Shown here piece by piece: positions 20,211-28,528 of a DNA stretch of 64,000 nucleotides. Numbering within the stretch: the first letter of the stretch is position 1; every line of letters starts with the position of its first letter. A program made the position numbers and the translations under genes. Origin of the DNA: Actinoplanes xinjiangensis (GTDB lineage Bacteria > Actinomycetota > Actinomycetes > Mycobacteriales > Micromonosporaceae); assembly GCF_003148685.1 (NCBI RefSeq), contig NZ_QGGR01000008.1:248001-312000 (forward strand), given 5' to 3'. The notes beneath the pieces were generated by a model, which was not told the origin of the DNA, did no database searches, and saw only the letters and a list, made by a program, of their open reading frames with translations.

Positions 20211-20581
20211 GGCGACGGCTCGGTGTTCCCGTTGCGGGTCCAGCGCAGGGTCAGGCGGTCCACCGCGTCGTCGCCGGCCGCCGCCCCGGCACGGACCCGG
20301 CCGACGACCTCGCCGACCATGTTGTCGCGCTGGCCGCGGACCAGGGCACGGATCCGCTCCGGTTCGCGTTCCAGCAGTTCCAGCACCCGGTCGAGCTGGA
20401 TCTCGACGACCCGCTCGACAAGCGGCGACGTGGCGATCGCGGTGATCAGCGCGTCGACCAGGCGGGTCCGGCGGGCCGCGCCGCGCTCGGCCAGCTCCTT
20501 CTGGTCGGCCAGCGCCTCGGCGGCCCGGGAGATCGCCCCGATCGCCACGTCACCCCACTGGAGCAGGCCGGGGACTCTCAT
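20207..20581 (-). CDS. Small Arg-rich helical protein of unknown function
   Basis: A 124-residue, largely helical, soluble protein (MRVPGLLQWGDVAIGAISRA ... VERVVEIQLDRVLELLEREP ...). I recognise no domain. The start ATG overlaps the stop of the upstream P-type ATPase (ATGA) and its own stop overlaps the RDD start (4 bp), so it is translated with both. An accessory or regulatory role for the pump is an inference from coupling only. Confidence 0.72.
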   Translation of the reverse strand: MRVPGLLQWGDVAIGAISRAAEALADQKELAERGAARRTRLVDALITAIATSPLVERVVEIQLDRVLELLEREPERIRALVRGQRDNMVGEVVGRVRAGAAAGDDAVDRLTLRWTRNGNTEPSP

Positions 20582-23259
20582 CGCCGCCTCCGGACGACCA
20601 TCTTGCGAATCTCCGTCGGTACCACCACCAGCGCGCCGGCGAGCAGGCAGATCAGCCACTGACCGACGTCCAGGCTGACGGTCTGCAGGATCTTCTGGAA
20701 CAGCCCGAACTCGGTGGCCAGCACGATCGCCGCCGCCGACATACCGGTGGTGATCAGGAACCGCTTGTCGCCGAAGGTCTCCAGGCTGAACACCGAGCGG
20801 ATGTCGCTGCGCACGGTCAGGGAGAAGGCCAGGTTGGCGATGGAGAACGCGGTCAGGCCCATGGTCCGGCCGGTGTCCAGGTCGTACTCGCCGTCGGCCC
20901 ACCAGATCACCACCAGCGTGACCAGGCCCATCACCAGGCCGAGGAGGCTCAGCCAGCCGAGGGTCGCCCGGGTCAGCAGCGGCTCGTCGGACTTACGCGG
21001 TCTGTCCTTCATGATGTCGGGCTCGGCCTTGCCGTACCCGAGTCCGACGGCCTGGAACACCTGGGTGGTGAAGTTCAGCCAGAGGCTCTGCAACGGCAGG
21101 AACGGCACCCCGGCGGCGACGTTGGCGATGCTCGCCCCGAGGAACGTGATGATCATGCCGACCAGCACGCCCATCTGGAAGAAGATGTACTTCTTCAGGT
21201 TCGCGTAGAGCGCGCGGCCCAGTTCGACGGCCTTCACGATGGTGGCGAAGTCGTCGTCGGTGAGGATCATCGCGGCGGCTTCTTTGCTCACCTCGGTGCC
21301 GGTGATCCCCATCGCGATGCCGATGTCCGCCTTCTTCAGAGCGGGCGCGTCGTTCACCCCGTCACCGGTCATCGCGACGATGTGGCCCTTGCGTTTGAGC
21401 ACCTCGACCAGGCGTACCTTGTGCTCCGGGGTGACCCTGGCGATCACGCCGATGCCGTCGATCTCCCGGTCCGCCTCCTCGTCGCTCATCGCGCCGAACT
21501 CGGCGCCGGTGATGGCCCGGCCGCGGATGCCGAGCTTGCCGGCGATCGCCGCGGCGGTGACCGCGTGGTCGCCGGTGATCATGCGGACCTCGATGCCGGC
21601 GGCATGCGCCTGACCGATCGCCGCCTGCGCCTGCGGGCGGGGCGGGTCGACGATCCCGATCAGGGCCAGCGGGGTCAGCCCGCTCAGCAGCGGGAGCAGA
21701 TCCACATCCGGGTCGAAGCCGGCCGGGTCGAAGTCCTTGCGGGCGGTGGCCAGCACCCGCAGGCCCTGCTGGGCGAGCCGGGTGTTCTCCGCCAGGTACT
21801 TCACCGCGTCGGCGTCGGCGACCTCACAACGGGCCAGCAGCTGGTCCGGGGCGCCCTTGACGAAGCAGCGGACCACCTCGCGGCCGTCGTCGCCGGTCAT
21901 CCGGTGGAACGTCGCCATCAGCTTGTAGGTGGCGTCGAACGGCAGCTCCGCCACCCGCGGATACCGTTGGCGGGTCGCCTCCGAGTCCAGCCCGCCCTTC
22001 TCGGCGAGCACCACCAGCGCACCCTCGGTGGGGTCCCCGATCATGTCCCCGTCCCGGACCACCGCGTCCGAGCAGAGGATCATCGGGAGCAGGTACTCCT
22101 CCAGGGGCACCTCCGGCTCCCCGGCCACCTTCTTGATCACGCCGTCGGTGGAGTATCCACCGCCGGAGATCGTGTAGCGCCGGCCTGGGACGGCCAGCTC
22201 CACCGCGGTCATCTGGTTGAGCGTCAGCGTGCCGGTCTTGTCCGAGTTGATCGCCGACGTGGACCCGAGGGTCTCGGTCGAGCGCAGCCGCTTCACGATC
22301 GCGTTCGACCTGGCCAGCATCTGGGTGCCGAGCGACAGGATGGTGGTGACCACGGCCGGCAGACCGGTCGGGATCGCCGACACCGCGAAGGCGACCGCCG
22401 CGGTGAAGACCACACCGAACTCGCTGCCCCGGGCCAGGTTGATGATCACCGAGGCGAGCAGGGCGATACCGGCGATCAGCAGGATCTGGTTGGTGAGCCT
22501 GCTGAGCTGACGGGTGAGCGGCGTCTCCGCGTCCTTCTCGGTCTGCAACATGCCGGAGATCCGGCCCACCTCGGTGTTCATGCCGGTCGCGGTGACCAGC
22601 AACTCCCCCGCGCCGCGGGTCACGTTGGTGTTCATGTACGCCATGTCGGACCGGTCGCCCAGCGCCGTGTCCGCCTCCGCCACCGCGGCGATGTCCTTGG
22701 CCACCGGCAGGCTCTCACCGGTCAGCGCCGACTCGTCGATCTCCAGGGTCGCCGCGCGCAGCAGCCGGCCGTCGGCCGGAACCACGTCACCGGCCTCCAT
22801 CGCCACGACGTCACCGGGGACCAGCTGCTCGGCCGGGATCTCGACCAGCGTGCCGTCCCGCCGTACCTTCGCTTTGATGATCATCATCTTCTGGAGGGCG
22901 TCGATCGCGGCCGCCGCCTTGCCCTCCTGGTGCAGGCCGAGGGCCGCGTTCAGCAGGGTCAGCGCGATCAGCAGGATGCCGGTGCCGTACTGCTTCAGCG
23001 GGTAGAGACTGCCGATACCGGCGGCCAGCAGCACGATCTGCATCGGGTCGGCGTACTGCCGGACGAAGGACCGCCACCACGGCTCCTTCTTCGCCTCGGC
23101 GAAACGGTTCGGACCGTACTTGTCCCGGCGCCTGCCGACCTCCTCCTCGCTGAGGCCGCGATGCCGGTCGACGTTCTCGGCCTCGAGAGCCTCCGGGACG
23201 GACAGCACGTGGAAAACGGGAACCTCCGGGGCGTTCGGCGGCTCGGTCATCGTGGCCAT
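20578..23259 (-). CDS. Cation-transporting P-type ATPase (type II-like)
   Basis: An 893-residue P-type ATPase with N-terminal cation-ATPase domain (GLSEEEVGRRRDKYGPNRF), actuator TGES (180-183), phosphorylation site D340 in SDKTGTLTLNQ, hinge TGDGVNDAPALKKADIGIAM, and about ten membrane helices. The closest types are Ca2+/Mn2+ or Na+/K+-like pumps. In helix M4 the family's PEGLP motif is PTGLP here (297-301): the glutamate that binds cations in Ca2+ pumps is a threonine, so ion specificity may differ. Operon: DUF6069, this gene, a small protein, RDD and a YbdK-like ligase, with 4-bp overlaps or a 9-bp gap. The regulon palindrome at 23831 probably drives all of it. Confidence 0.94.
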   Translation of the reverse strand: MATMTEPPNAPEVPVFHVLSVPEALEAENVDRHRGLSEEEVGRRRDKYGPNRFAEAKKEPWWRSFVRQYADPMQIVLLAAGIGSLYPLKQYGTGILLIALTLLNAALGLHQEGKAAAAIDALQKMMIIKAKVRRDGTLVEIPAEQLVPGDVVAMEAGDVVPADGRLLRAATLEIDESALTGESLPVAKDIAAVAEADTALGDRSDMAYMNTNVTRGAGELLVTATGMNTEVGRISGMLQTEKDAETPLTRQLSRLTNQILLIAGIALLASVIINLARGSEFGVVFTAAVAFAVSAIPTGLPAVVTTILSLGTQMLARSNAIVKRLRSTETLGSTSAINSDKTGTLTLNQMTAVELAVPGRRYTISGGGYSTDGVIKKVAGEPEVPLEEYLLPMILCSDAVVRDGDMIGDPTEGALVVLAEKGGLDSEATRQRYPRVAELPFDATYKLMATFHRMTGDDGREVVRCFVKGAPDQLLARCEVADADAVKYLAENTRLAQQGLRVLATARKDFDPAGFDPDVDLLPLLSGLTPLALIGIVDPPRPQAQAAIGQAHAAGIEVRMITGDHAVTAAAIAGKLGIRGRAITGAEFGAMSDEEADREIDGIGVIARVTPEHKVRLVEVLKRKGHIVAMTGDGVNDAPALKKADIGIAMGITGTEVSKEAAAMILTDDDFATIVKAVELGRALYANLKKYIFFQMGVLVGMIITFLGASIANVAAGVPFLPLQSLWLNFTTQVFQAVGLGYGKAEPDIMKDRPRKSDEPLLTRATLGWLSLLGLVMGLVTLVVIWWADGEYDLDTGRTMGLTAFSIANLAFSLTVRSDIRSVFSLETFGDKRFLITTGMSAAAIVLATEFGLFQKILQTVSLDVGQWLICLLAGALVVVPTEIRKMVVRRRR

Positions 23260-23268
23260 CGGTTCTCC

Positions 23269-23766
23269 TTACCGGTACGGACGGGGATAGGGCCGGGTCG
23301 CCGGGCGAGAGGCCACCGGAACGATCGACGTCTTCGCCGTGCCCGCCACCAGCGAGCCGATCGCGACACCGAGCACGAAGTTCAGACCGGCCGTGTACAT
23401 GCGGACACCCAGGGACGCGTCGGTCACGAACGGCGCCAGCATGGCCACGACCGTCGCCAGCGCCAGCACCCAGCCGAAGAACCGCATCGGCCGGGGCGTC
23501 GTCAGGATCAGCACGTGGATCAGGCCGGTGGCGGCCAGCGCGGACAGGGCGGCGCCGAGCGCGTACCAGCCGGTCGAGGCGTCCCCCCACACGCCCTGCC
23601 CCTTGGGTGCCAGCACCTCGATACCGAACAGGCCGCGCCCCAGCAGGATGCCGGCGATCGCGATCAGGGCCGCCACGGCCGCGGTCGCCGCACCGCCGGC
23701 CCACAGTTTCCCGGCGTTGATGGTGGGGCTCGGCCGGGGATCACCGGGCGTGTTCAATCCGGACAT
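23269..23766 (-). CDS. DUF6069 family membrane protein
   Basis: A 165-residue protein with four transmembrane segments, matching DUF6069: LIAIAGILLGRGLFGIEVLA in the first segment, then TGWYALGAALSALAATGLIH and TTPRPMRFFGWVLALATVVA. Function unknown. GAGGAGGAC lies upstream of the ATG at 23766, which was preferred over the longer frame. First gene of the ATPase operon, only 9 bp ahead of the pump. An island palindrome lies 65 bp upstream. Confidence 0.85.
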   Translation of the reverse strand: MSGLNTPGDPRPSPTINAGKLWAGGAATAAVAALIAIAGILLGRGLFGIEVLAPKGQGVWGDASTGWYALGAALSALAATGLIHVLILTTPRPMRFFGWVLALATVVAMLAPFVTDASLGVRMYTAGLNFVLGVAIGSLVAGTAKTSIVPVASRPATRPYPRPYR

Positions 23767-23830
23767 GAGTCCTCCTCGCGAGACACGGATTGCCGGCCCC
23801 GAGCGTCGCCGCGCCCGGGCCCGCACCGCC

Positions 23831-23847
23831 TCATCCGGAGTGGATGA
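23831..23847. promoter_or_regulatory. Island palindrome, copy upstream of the P-type ATPase operon
   Basis: TCATCC-GGAGT-GGATGA, perfect arms, 65 bp upstream of the DUF6069 start at 23766. It is preceded by the same CC dinucleotide (CCTCATCC) as the copies at 12207, 17376 and 19783. Confidence 0.65.
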
Positions 23848-23870
23848 ACGCCCTCCGCCGGGTCACCCCC

Positions 23871-23923
23871 GGCTGGTCCTCACCGCTCTCTCAACCCGCC
23901 TGAGACAGCGGTGAGGACCAGCC
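23871..23923. repeat. Dispersed long palindrome, locus A
   Basis: Two 23-bp arms around a 7-base loop with one arm mismatch; left arm starts GGCTGGTCCTCACCGCTCTC. It stands between the DUF3800 gene (ends 23972) and the DUF6069 promoter, where it could end transcription of the former. Same element as at 30.0-30.4, 36.7 and 51.0 kb. Confidence 0.8.
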
Positions 23924-23971
23924 GGATTCTTCGGCCTCAGGCGGCCGGTACCGCGTCCGGGCGGCGCCGTC

Positions 23972-24874
23972 TCAGCCGGCGCCGACAAGCCCGTCCGGCC
24001 GGCGCCGGGCCACCCCGGCGAGCAGGTCGGCGATCTGGATCCGCGGATCGTCGCGCGAGTCGGCCATCACCAGCCCGGCCAGCGGCGACGGCCCGTCGCC
24101 GGCGGTCAGTGCCCGTTGCAGGCGGGCCAGCCGGTCCGCGGTGAGCGCGCTCTGCTCGTCGTGGGTCACCAGAACCTGCCGGCGCTCGGCACTCCAGTGC
24201 AGGATCGTCCCGGCCAGCGCCGCGAGCATCGGTTCCAGCGGCGGCGGGATCGACCGGTCACCGTCGTCGAGCCGCGCCACGATCGCCGCGACCCGGTCGT
24301 CGGTGATCGTGGCGAGCACGGCGCCGGCCGGCCCACCGATCCCGGCCAGGGTGTCGCGGGCCCGCAGGAACCGTCCGGCGCCCGGATCACCGGGAATCCG
24401 CCGCCGGGTGCGGACCATGTCGGCGAAGGCGGCCAGAAACACCTGCCAGTCCGCGCCGGCCGCCCTGGCCTGATACAGATCGTGCGCCTCGGGCCGGTCC
24501 GCGCGCGTCAGCGAGCGGTAGGACGGCGCACCCAACAGCAGGTCCACGACCTGGGTGACCAGGAAGAACTCCTTGTCGATCCGGTGCACGTGGGCCCGGC
24601 CCCGCAGCGCCGCCAGCAGCCGGGCCAGCGCCTCGTCGGCGTCCGGACGGCGCAGGAACCGGCCCGACTTCACCTCGAACGGTGACAGGCGCAACGCGGC
24701 GATCAGGTCGACGGCCTCGGCCACCGACAGGTCGACACTGGCGTGCGTGATCACCGGCTCGGTCGTACGCAGCAGGTTCGCCCCCGAGAAACCGGACTCG
24801 TCACAGGCGATCTCCACGACGGCGCCGGCGGGCGTCCCGGCCGGCGGCAGGCCGCCCTGTAGCGGTGACCTCAC
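23972..24874 (-). CDS. DUF3800-like protein
   Basis: A 300-residue soluble protein with the layout of DUF3800-type proteins, which have an RNase H-like fold: an N-terminal strand with IACDESGFSG containing the Asp-Glu pair, and a C-terminal ADSRDDPRIQIADLLAGVAR block containing the conserved D-x-IQIADLLAG motif. The middle includes ATITDDRVAAIVARLDDGDR. The function of the family is not established; a nuclease-like role is suggested by the acidic residues. The GTG at 24874 was chosen because GGAGG stands 7 bp upstream and the sequence before it has no protein-like character, although the frame stays open to 25708. Confidence 0.75.
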   Translation of the reverse strand: MRSPLQGGLPPAGTPAGAVVEIACDESGFSGANLLRTTEPVITHASVDLSVAEAVDLIAALRLSPFEVKSGRFLRRPDADEALARLLAALRGRAHVHRIDKEFFLVTQVVDLLLGAPSYRSLTRADRPEAHDLYQARAAGADWQVFLAAFADMVRTRRRIPGDPGAGRFLRARDTLAGIGGPAGAVLATITDDRVAAIVARLDDGDRSIPPPLEPMLAALAGTILHWSAERRQVLVTHDEQSALTADRLARLQRALTAGDGPSPLAGLVMADSRDDPRIQIADLLAGVARRRPDGLVGAG

Positions 24875-24979
24875 ACGCGTACCTCCGGCATGCCGACCAT
24901 GCTGGGCCGCCGGACTGCGGCCGACAACCGAATTCGCGGGAGCACCGTTCCCGGGCCGTCCACCGCACCCGGACCGGCC

Positions 24980-25201
24980 CGTCGCTCCCTGTTGATCCTC
25001 CAGCAGGTCAGGCTGACCGGATACAGCGCACATGGCGACGTTTCGGTACGTGCTGAGTGGATCGAGCGATTCGGCGAATGGCTTCGGAACGGGGCCATAT
25101 CGTTTCCGCACACCCGCATCGAAGGGATCGCGCAATCGCCGCGGGCGTTGCACGATGTCCTGACCGGACGTCATCTGGGCACGGTGATCGTGGCCGTCTG
25201 A
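24980..25201 (+). pseudogene. C-terminal remnant of an NADP-dependent oxidoreductase (MDR family)
   Basis: About 73 residues match the C-terminal end of zinc-independent medium-chain NADP-dependent oxidoreductases (CurA/quinone oxidoreductase-like): RRSLLILQQVRLTGYSAHGD, then FGEWLRNGAISFPHTRIEGI and APRAL-type SPRALHDVLTGRHLGTVIVA. The catalytic and Rossmann domains (about 260 residues) are absent. The frame upstream to 24890 has no coding character. The MerR gene starts 9 bp downstream, and MerR-oxidoreductase pairs are common, so the remnant was probably its target. Confidence 0.75.
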
Positions 25202-25210
25202 GGAGGGCAC

Positions 25211-25573
25211 ATGCGGATCGGCGACGCCGCTGCGGCGGCCGGCACCACACCCCGGGCACTGCGTTTCTACGAGGCGAACGGGCTGCTCCCGCCGCCGCAG
25301 CGAACCGTCACCGGGCAGCGGATCTACGGCCCGCGCGACGTGGCCCGGCTGCGGATCATCCGGCAACTGCTCTGCCTGGGCCTGACCGTCGCCGATCTGC
25401 GCGACTGCGCCGACCGCCTGCACCTTCTGGAAAGCGAAAGGCCTCGGGGGTACGGCGAACCCGGCGCCTGCGCCAAGCCGACCGGACTCGCCTCCCGCCG
25501 GATCGCGACGCTGAACGCCGAGATCGCCCGCCTGACCCGCCTCCGCGACCGGTTGTCCGCCCGCACCCGCTGA
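25211..25573 (+). CDS. MerR family transcriptional regulator
   Basis: A 120-residue MerR protein. The N-terminal winged helix (MRIGDAAAAAGTTPRALRFY, then EANGLLPP) is complete, followed by RIYGPRDVARLRIIRQLLCL and a short coiled coil. Three cysteines (near 58, 67 and 88) are present but do not form a recognisable metal or thiol site. GAGGAGG precedes the ATG at 25211. It normally would repress or activate the adjacent oxidoreductase gene, which is only a fragment here, so its present target is unclear. Confidence 0.9.
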   Translation: MRIGDAAAAAGTTPRALRFYEANGLLPPPQRTVTGQRIYGPRDVARLRIIRQLLCLGLTVADLRDCADRLHLLESERPRGYGEPGACAKPTGLASRRIATLNAEIARLTRLRDRLSARTR

Positions 25574-25642
25574 CCCCGCCGGCCGCCGCGCCGACGCCCC
25601 GCCGCGTCGCCCCCCACCCGCAGTACCGCTTGCGGCGCGCCC

Positions 25643-25692
25643 CCGATCTCGTGGACGTCCGCGATGACGGTGTGCGGACTCCACGAGATCGG
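25643..25692. terminator. Long hairpin between convergent MerR and ABC permease genes
   Basis: Arms CCGATCTCGTGGACGTCCGC (25643-25662) and GCGGACTCCACGAGATCGG (25674-25692) pair almost perfectly around an 11-base loop. It lies between a plus-strand gene (to 25573) and a minus-strand gene (from 25715), fitting a bidirectional terminator. Confidence 0.65.
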
Positions 25693-25714
25693 AGGACGGG
25701 CTGCGCACGCTCTC

Positions 25715-26497
25715 TCAGCTGGCGGCGCGCTTGTTGTACTTCCGCTTGGCCCACACGTAGGACAGCAGCGAGATCCCGGCGCACCAGCCGAGCGCGATCG
25801 CCGCGCTGTTGCCGATGCCGGTGCCGAGCAGCAGGCCGCGCAGCGTCTCGATGATCGGCGTGAACGGCTGGTACTCGCCGAACAGCCGCAGCGCGGTCGG
25901 CATCGTGTCGGTGGGTACGAACCCGCTGCCCAGGAACGGCAGCAGGCTCAGGAACATGGGTGTGTTGCTGGCCGTCTCCACACTGTCGGCGACGATGCCG
26001 AGCGCCACCGCGAACCAGGTCAGCGCGAACGACGTCGCGGTCAGCACACCGGCTACGGCCAGCCATTCCAGCGGGGTGGCGGTCGGCCGGAACCCGATCA
26101 GCAGGGCCACGCCGAGCACCGCGAACAGGGCGATGAAGATCTGCACCATGCTGCCGAGCACGTGCCCGGTCAGCACCGATGCCCGGGCGATCGCCATGCT
26201 GCGGAACCGGTCGACGATGCCCTCGGTCATGTCCATCGCCACCGAGATGGCGGTGCCGGCGACCGCCCCGGCCACCGTGAACAGCAGGATTCCGGGGGTC
26301 AGGTAGTCGACGTAGGCGTCCCGGCCGCCGCCCAGCCCGGCGCCGACCGCGCCGCCGAACACGTAGACGAACAGCAGCAGGAAGATCACCGGCAGGCCGA
26401 TCAGCATCACGGTCAGCGAGGGATAACGCCGTAGGTGCAGCAGCTGGCGGCGGAACATGGTCCGGGAGTCGGTCAGGGTGTGCGCCAGGGTGGTCAT
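25715..26497 (-). CDS. ABC-2 type transporter permease (drug-exporter type)
   Basis: A 260-residue ABC-2 permease with six hydrophobic segments. Family features: DSRTMFRRQLLHLRRYPSLT at the N-terminus, YVDYLTPGILLFTVAGAVAG, MTEGIVDRFRSMAIARASVL (the DrrB-like motif), and PFTPIIETLRGLLLGTGIGN. Resembles DrrB-type daunorubicin/antibiotic exporter permeases. Start overlaps the ATP-binding gene stop by 4 bp, so they form one exporter. Substrate unknown. Confidence 0.92.
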   Translation of the reverse strand: MTTLAHTLTDSRTMFRRQLLHLRRYPSLTVMLIGLPVIFLLLFVYVFGGAVGAGLGGGRDAYVDYLTPGILLFTVAGAVAGTAISVAMDMTEGIVDRFRSMAIARASVLTGHVLGSMVQIFIALFAVLGVALLIGFRPTATPLEWLAVAGVLTATSFALTWFAVALGIVADSVETASNTPMFLSLLPFLGSGFVPTDTMPTALRLFGEYQPFTPIIETLRGLLLGTGIGNSAAIALGWCAGISLLSYVWAKRKYNKRAAS

Positions 26498-27456
26498 CGG
26501 GTCTCCTCGTCGGTGCTGGCCGGGTTGCCGGTGAAGGCGAAGAACACGTCGTCCAGGTCGGGGGTGTGGATGGTCAGGTGGTCCGGCGCGACGTGCACGC
26601 CGTCGAGCGTGGCGAGCACGGCGCGCAGCGAGGCGATGTCGCCGTCACTGGGCACCTGGAGGGTCAGGGCGTTCTCGTCACGGTTGGTGACGTTCAAGAC
26701 CGCGGCGGCGGTACGCAACGCGCCCGGATCGGCGAAGCGCAGCACGAGGTGGCCGCCCGGGATCTGGCGTTTGAGCTCGTCCGGGGTGCCCTCGGCGACG
26801 ATCCGGCCGTGGTCCAGAACGGCGATCCGGTCGGCGAGCTGATCGGCCTCCTCCAGGTACTGGGTGGTGAGGAAGACGGTCACGCCCTCGGCGACCAGTT
26901 CCCGGACGATCTGCCACATCTCCACCCGGCTGCGCGGGTCGAGCCCGGTGGTCGGCTCGTCCAGGAAGATCAGCCGCGGGTTGCCGACCAGAGTCATCGC
27001 GAGGTCGACGCGGCGCTGCTGGCCGCCGGAGAGCTGCGACACCGGCTTCGGCGCCGACTCGATGAGGTCGAACCGCTGGATCAGCCGGTCGACTCTTCGC
27101 CTGCCCTCGGTACGGCCCAGCCGGTTCAGGTCGGCCATCAGGCGCAGGTTCTCCCGTACCGTCAGAAGTTTGTCGACCGCCGCGAACTGCCCGGTCAGGC
27201 CGATCGCGGCCCGCACCGCGTCCGCCTCGCGGACCGGGTCGTGGCCGGCGACCCGGATCGAGCCGCCGTCGGCCTCCAGCAGGGTCGCGAGGATCCGCAC
27301 CATGGTGGTCTTGCCCGCGCCGTTCGGGCCGAGCAGGGCGAACACGGTGCCCTCGGTGACGGTCAGGTCGATGCCGTCGAGGACGGTCTTGGTGCCGAAG
27401 CTCTTGCGGAGGCCGGCCACCGAGACGGCGGGCCGGGTGGTGACGGTTGTGGACAT
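26494..27456 (-). CDS. ABC transporter ATP-binding protein (DrrA type)
   Basis: A 320-residue ATPase with Walker A GPNGAGKTT (about 41-49), Q-loop GQFAAVDK, signature LSGGQQRRVDLAM, Walker B LIFLDEPTTGLDPRSR, and a C-terminal regulatory domain ending DLDDVFFAFTG as in DrrA-type exporters. The start MSTTVTTRPAVSVAGLRKSF at 27456 has GGAGG upstream; a longer frame from 27564 is not used. It partners with the permease directly downstream. About 200 bp with a hairpin separates it from the DUF4097 gene upstream. Confidence 0.94.
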   Translation of the reverse strand: MSTTVTTRPAVSVAGLRKSFGTKTVLDGIDLTVTEGTVFALLGPNGAGKTTMVRILATLLEADGGSIRVAGHDPVREADAVRAAIGLTGQFAAVDKLLTVRENLRLMADLNRLGRTEGRRRVDRLIQRFDLIESAPKPVSQLSGGQQRRVDLAMTLVGNPRLIFLDEPTTGLDPRSRVEMWQIVRELVAEGVTVFLTTQYLEEADQLADRIAVLDHGRIVAEGTPDELKRQIPGGHLVLRFADPGALRTAAAVLNVTNRDENALTLQVPSDGDIASLRAVLATLDGVHVAPDHLTIHTPDLDDVFFAFTGNPASTDEETR

Positions 27457-27492
27457 CTGCGCCTCCAGGCGGTTTGCGGGCAGGCTCCATCG

Positions 27493-27520
27493 CCGGACGT
27501 GCCATGAGAGGCACGTCCGG
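27493..27520. terminator. Hairpin upstream of ABC exporter genes
   Basis: Perfect 11-bp stem CCGGACGTGCC / GGCACGTCCGG with loop ATGAGA, 37 bp before the ABC ATPase start (27456). It could end the DUF4097 transcript or act as an attenuator; no T-run follows on the minus strand. Confidence 0.5.
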
Positions 27521-27656
27521 GCCGATGGGCAGGGGTCATCGCCGGCCGGGCCACTCGGGGACACGGCCGGTGAGAAGGAAGGGAGTCATCGCCGGCCGAG
27601 CCGGCGGGGGCCGGCCGGAGCCGGTCAGGGGTGGGTCAGGGGGTGGATCGGGAGGG

Positions 27657-28502
27657 TCAGGCCCGGCGGATCACGATGTCGCCGAAGCTGGTGCGGGCTC
27701 GCACCTCGGCCTGCTCGTCGGTCGTCGCGGGGCCGTCGGTGCTGGTCATCTCGTTGCGGACCCGGCCGTAGTGGGTGTGCACGTCCAGGCGGGCGGCGGT
27801 GCCCTGCCGGATGCCGATCTCGATCCGGCCGGCCGCGGTACGCAGCGTCGCCGTGCCGCGGACGAGTTCACGGACCCGGATGTCGCCGTTCGCGGTGTTC
27901 GCGGTCAACGAGCCGGCCGCGTGGTCCGCGACGATGTCGCCGTTGGCCGAGTGGATCCGCAGCTCACTGCCGGCATGTCCGACCCAGCTCTCCCCGTTGC
28001 CGTTCTTGAGCACGGCCGGGCCGGCCACCGACCGGATCCGCAGCTTGCCGGAGCCGGTCGTCAGTTTGGCGTCACCGGTCACGTTCTCCACGGCGACCAG
28101 GCCGAACCCGGTCGTCAGGTCCGCGCTGCCGGACTGCTCGACCTGCACGTCACCGGCACCACTGCGCAGCCGGCAGTCGCCCAGCTCGCCGGAGCAGCGG
28201 ATGCCGCCGGCGCCGATCTTGGCGTCGACCTCCGAGCCGGCGGGCAGTTCGACGAGCACGTCGACGACACCGACCTTGCCGAAGACGCCGAACGCCGGAT
28301 GCCGTGGGCCGCGGATCGTCAGGGTGCCGGAGGCCATCTCGACGCGGGTCTGCTCGGCGGCGCGCCGGTCACGTTCCTCGCTCTCGTCGGCGGGGCGCAC
28401 GTGCACGATGGTGTCCGGCCGGTCGCCCGCCACCACGCGCAGCTCACCGGCGAGGACGTCGACGTTGGCGATGATGGGGCCGGGCGTGTCGAAGGTGGGC
28501 AT
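27657..28502 (-). CDS. DUF4097 family beta-repeat protein
   Basis: A 281-residue protein of repeated short beta strands (right-handed helix type, DUF4097). Typical repeats alternate G-D/N-G turns: SGAGDVQVEQSG, TGSGKLRIRSV, SANGDIVADHA, NTANGDIRVREL, TSFGDIVIRR. No signal peptide. Usually encoded with ABC exporters and small DNA-binding proteins, as here (RHH protein 26 bp upstream, ABC exporter downstream). Function unknown. Start ATG at 28502. Confidence 0.85.
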   Translation of the reverse strand: MPTFDTPGPIIANVDVLAGELRVVAGDRPDTIVHVRPADESEERDRRAAEQTRVEMASGTLTIRGPRHPAFGVFGKVGVVDVLVELPAGSEVDAKIGAGGIRCSGELGDCRLRSGAGDVQVEQSGSADLTTGFGLVAVENVTGDAKLTTGSGKLRIRSVAGPAVLKNGNGESWVGHAGSELRIHSANGDIVADHAAGSLTANTANGDIRVRELVRGTATLRTAAGRIEIGIRQGTAARLDVHTHYGRVRNEMTSTDGPATTDEQAEVRARTSFGDIVIRRA

Positions 28503-28528
28503 GGCATGGCTCCGTTCGGTCGGGGGGT

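Noticed and set aside
21382..23847. Open frame of about 821 codons opposite the P-type ATPase
   Set aside because: Composition is His/Arg/Gln-rich shadow; the ATPase on the other strand has all family motifs.
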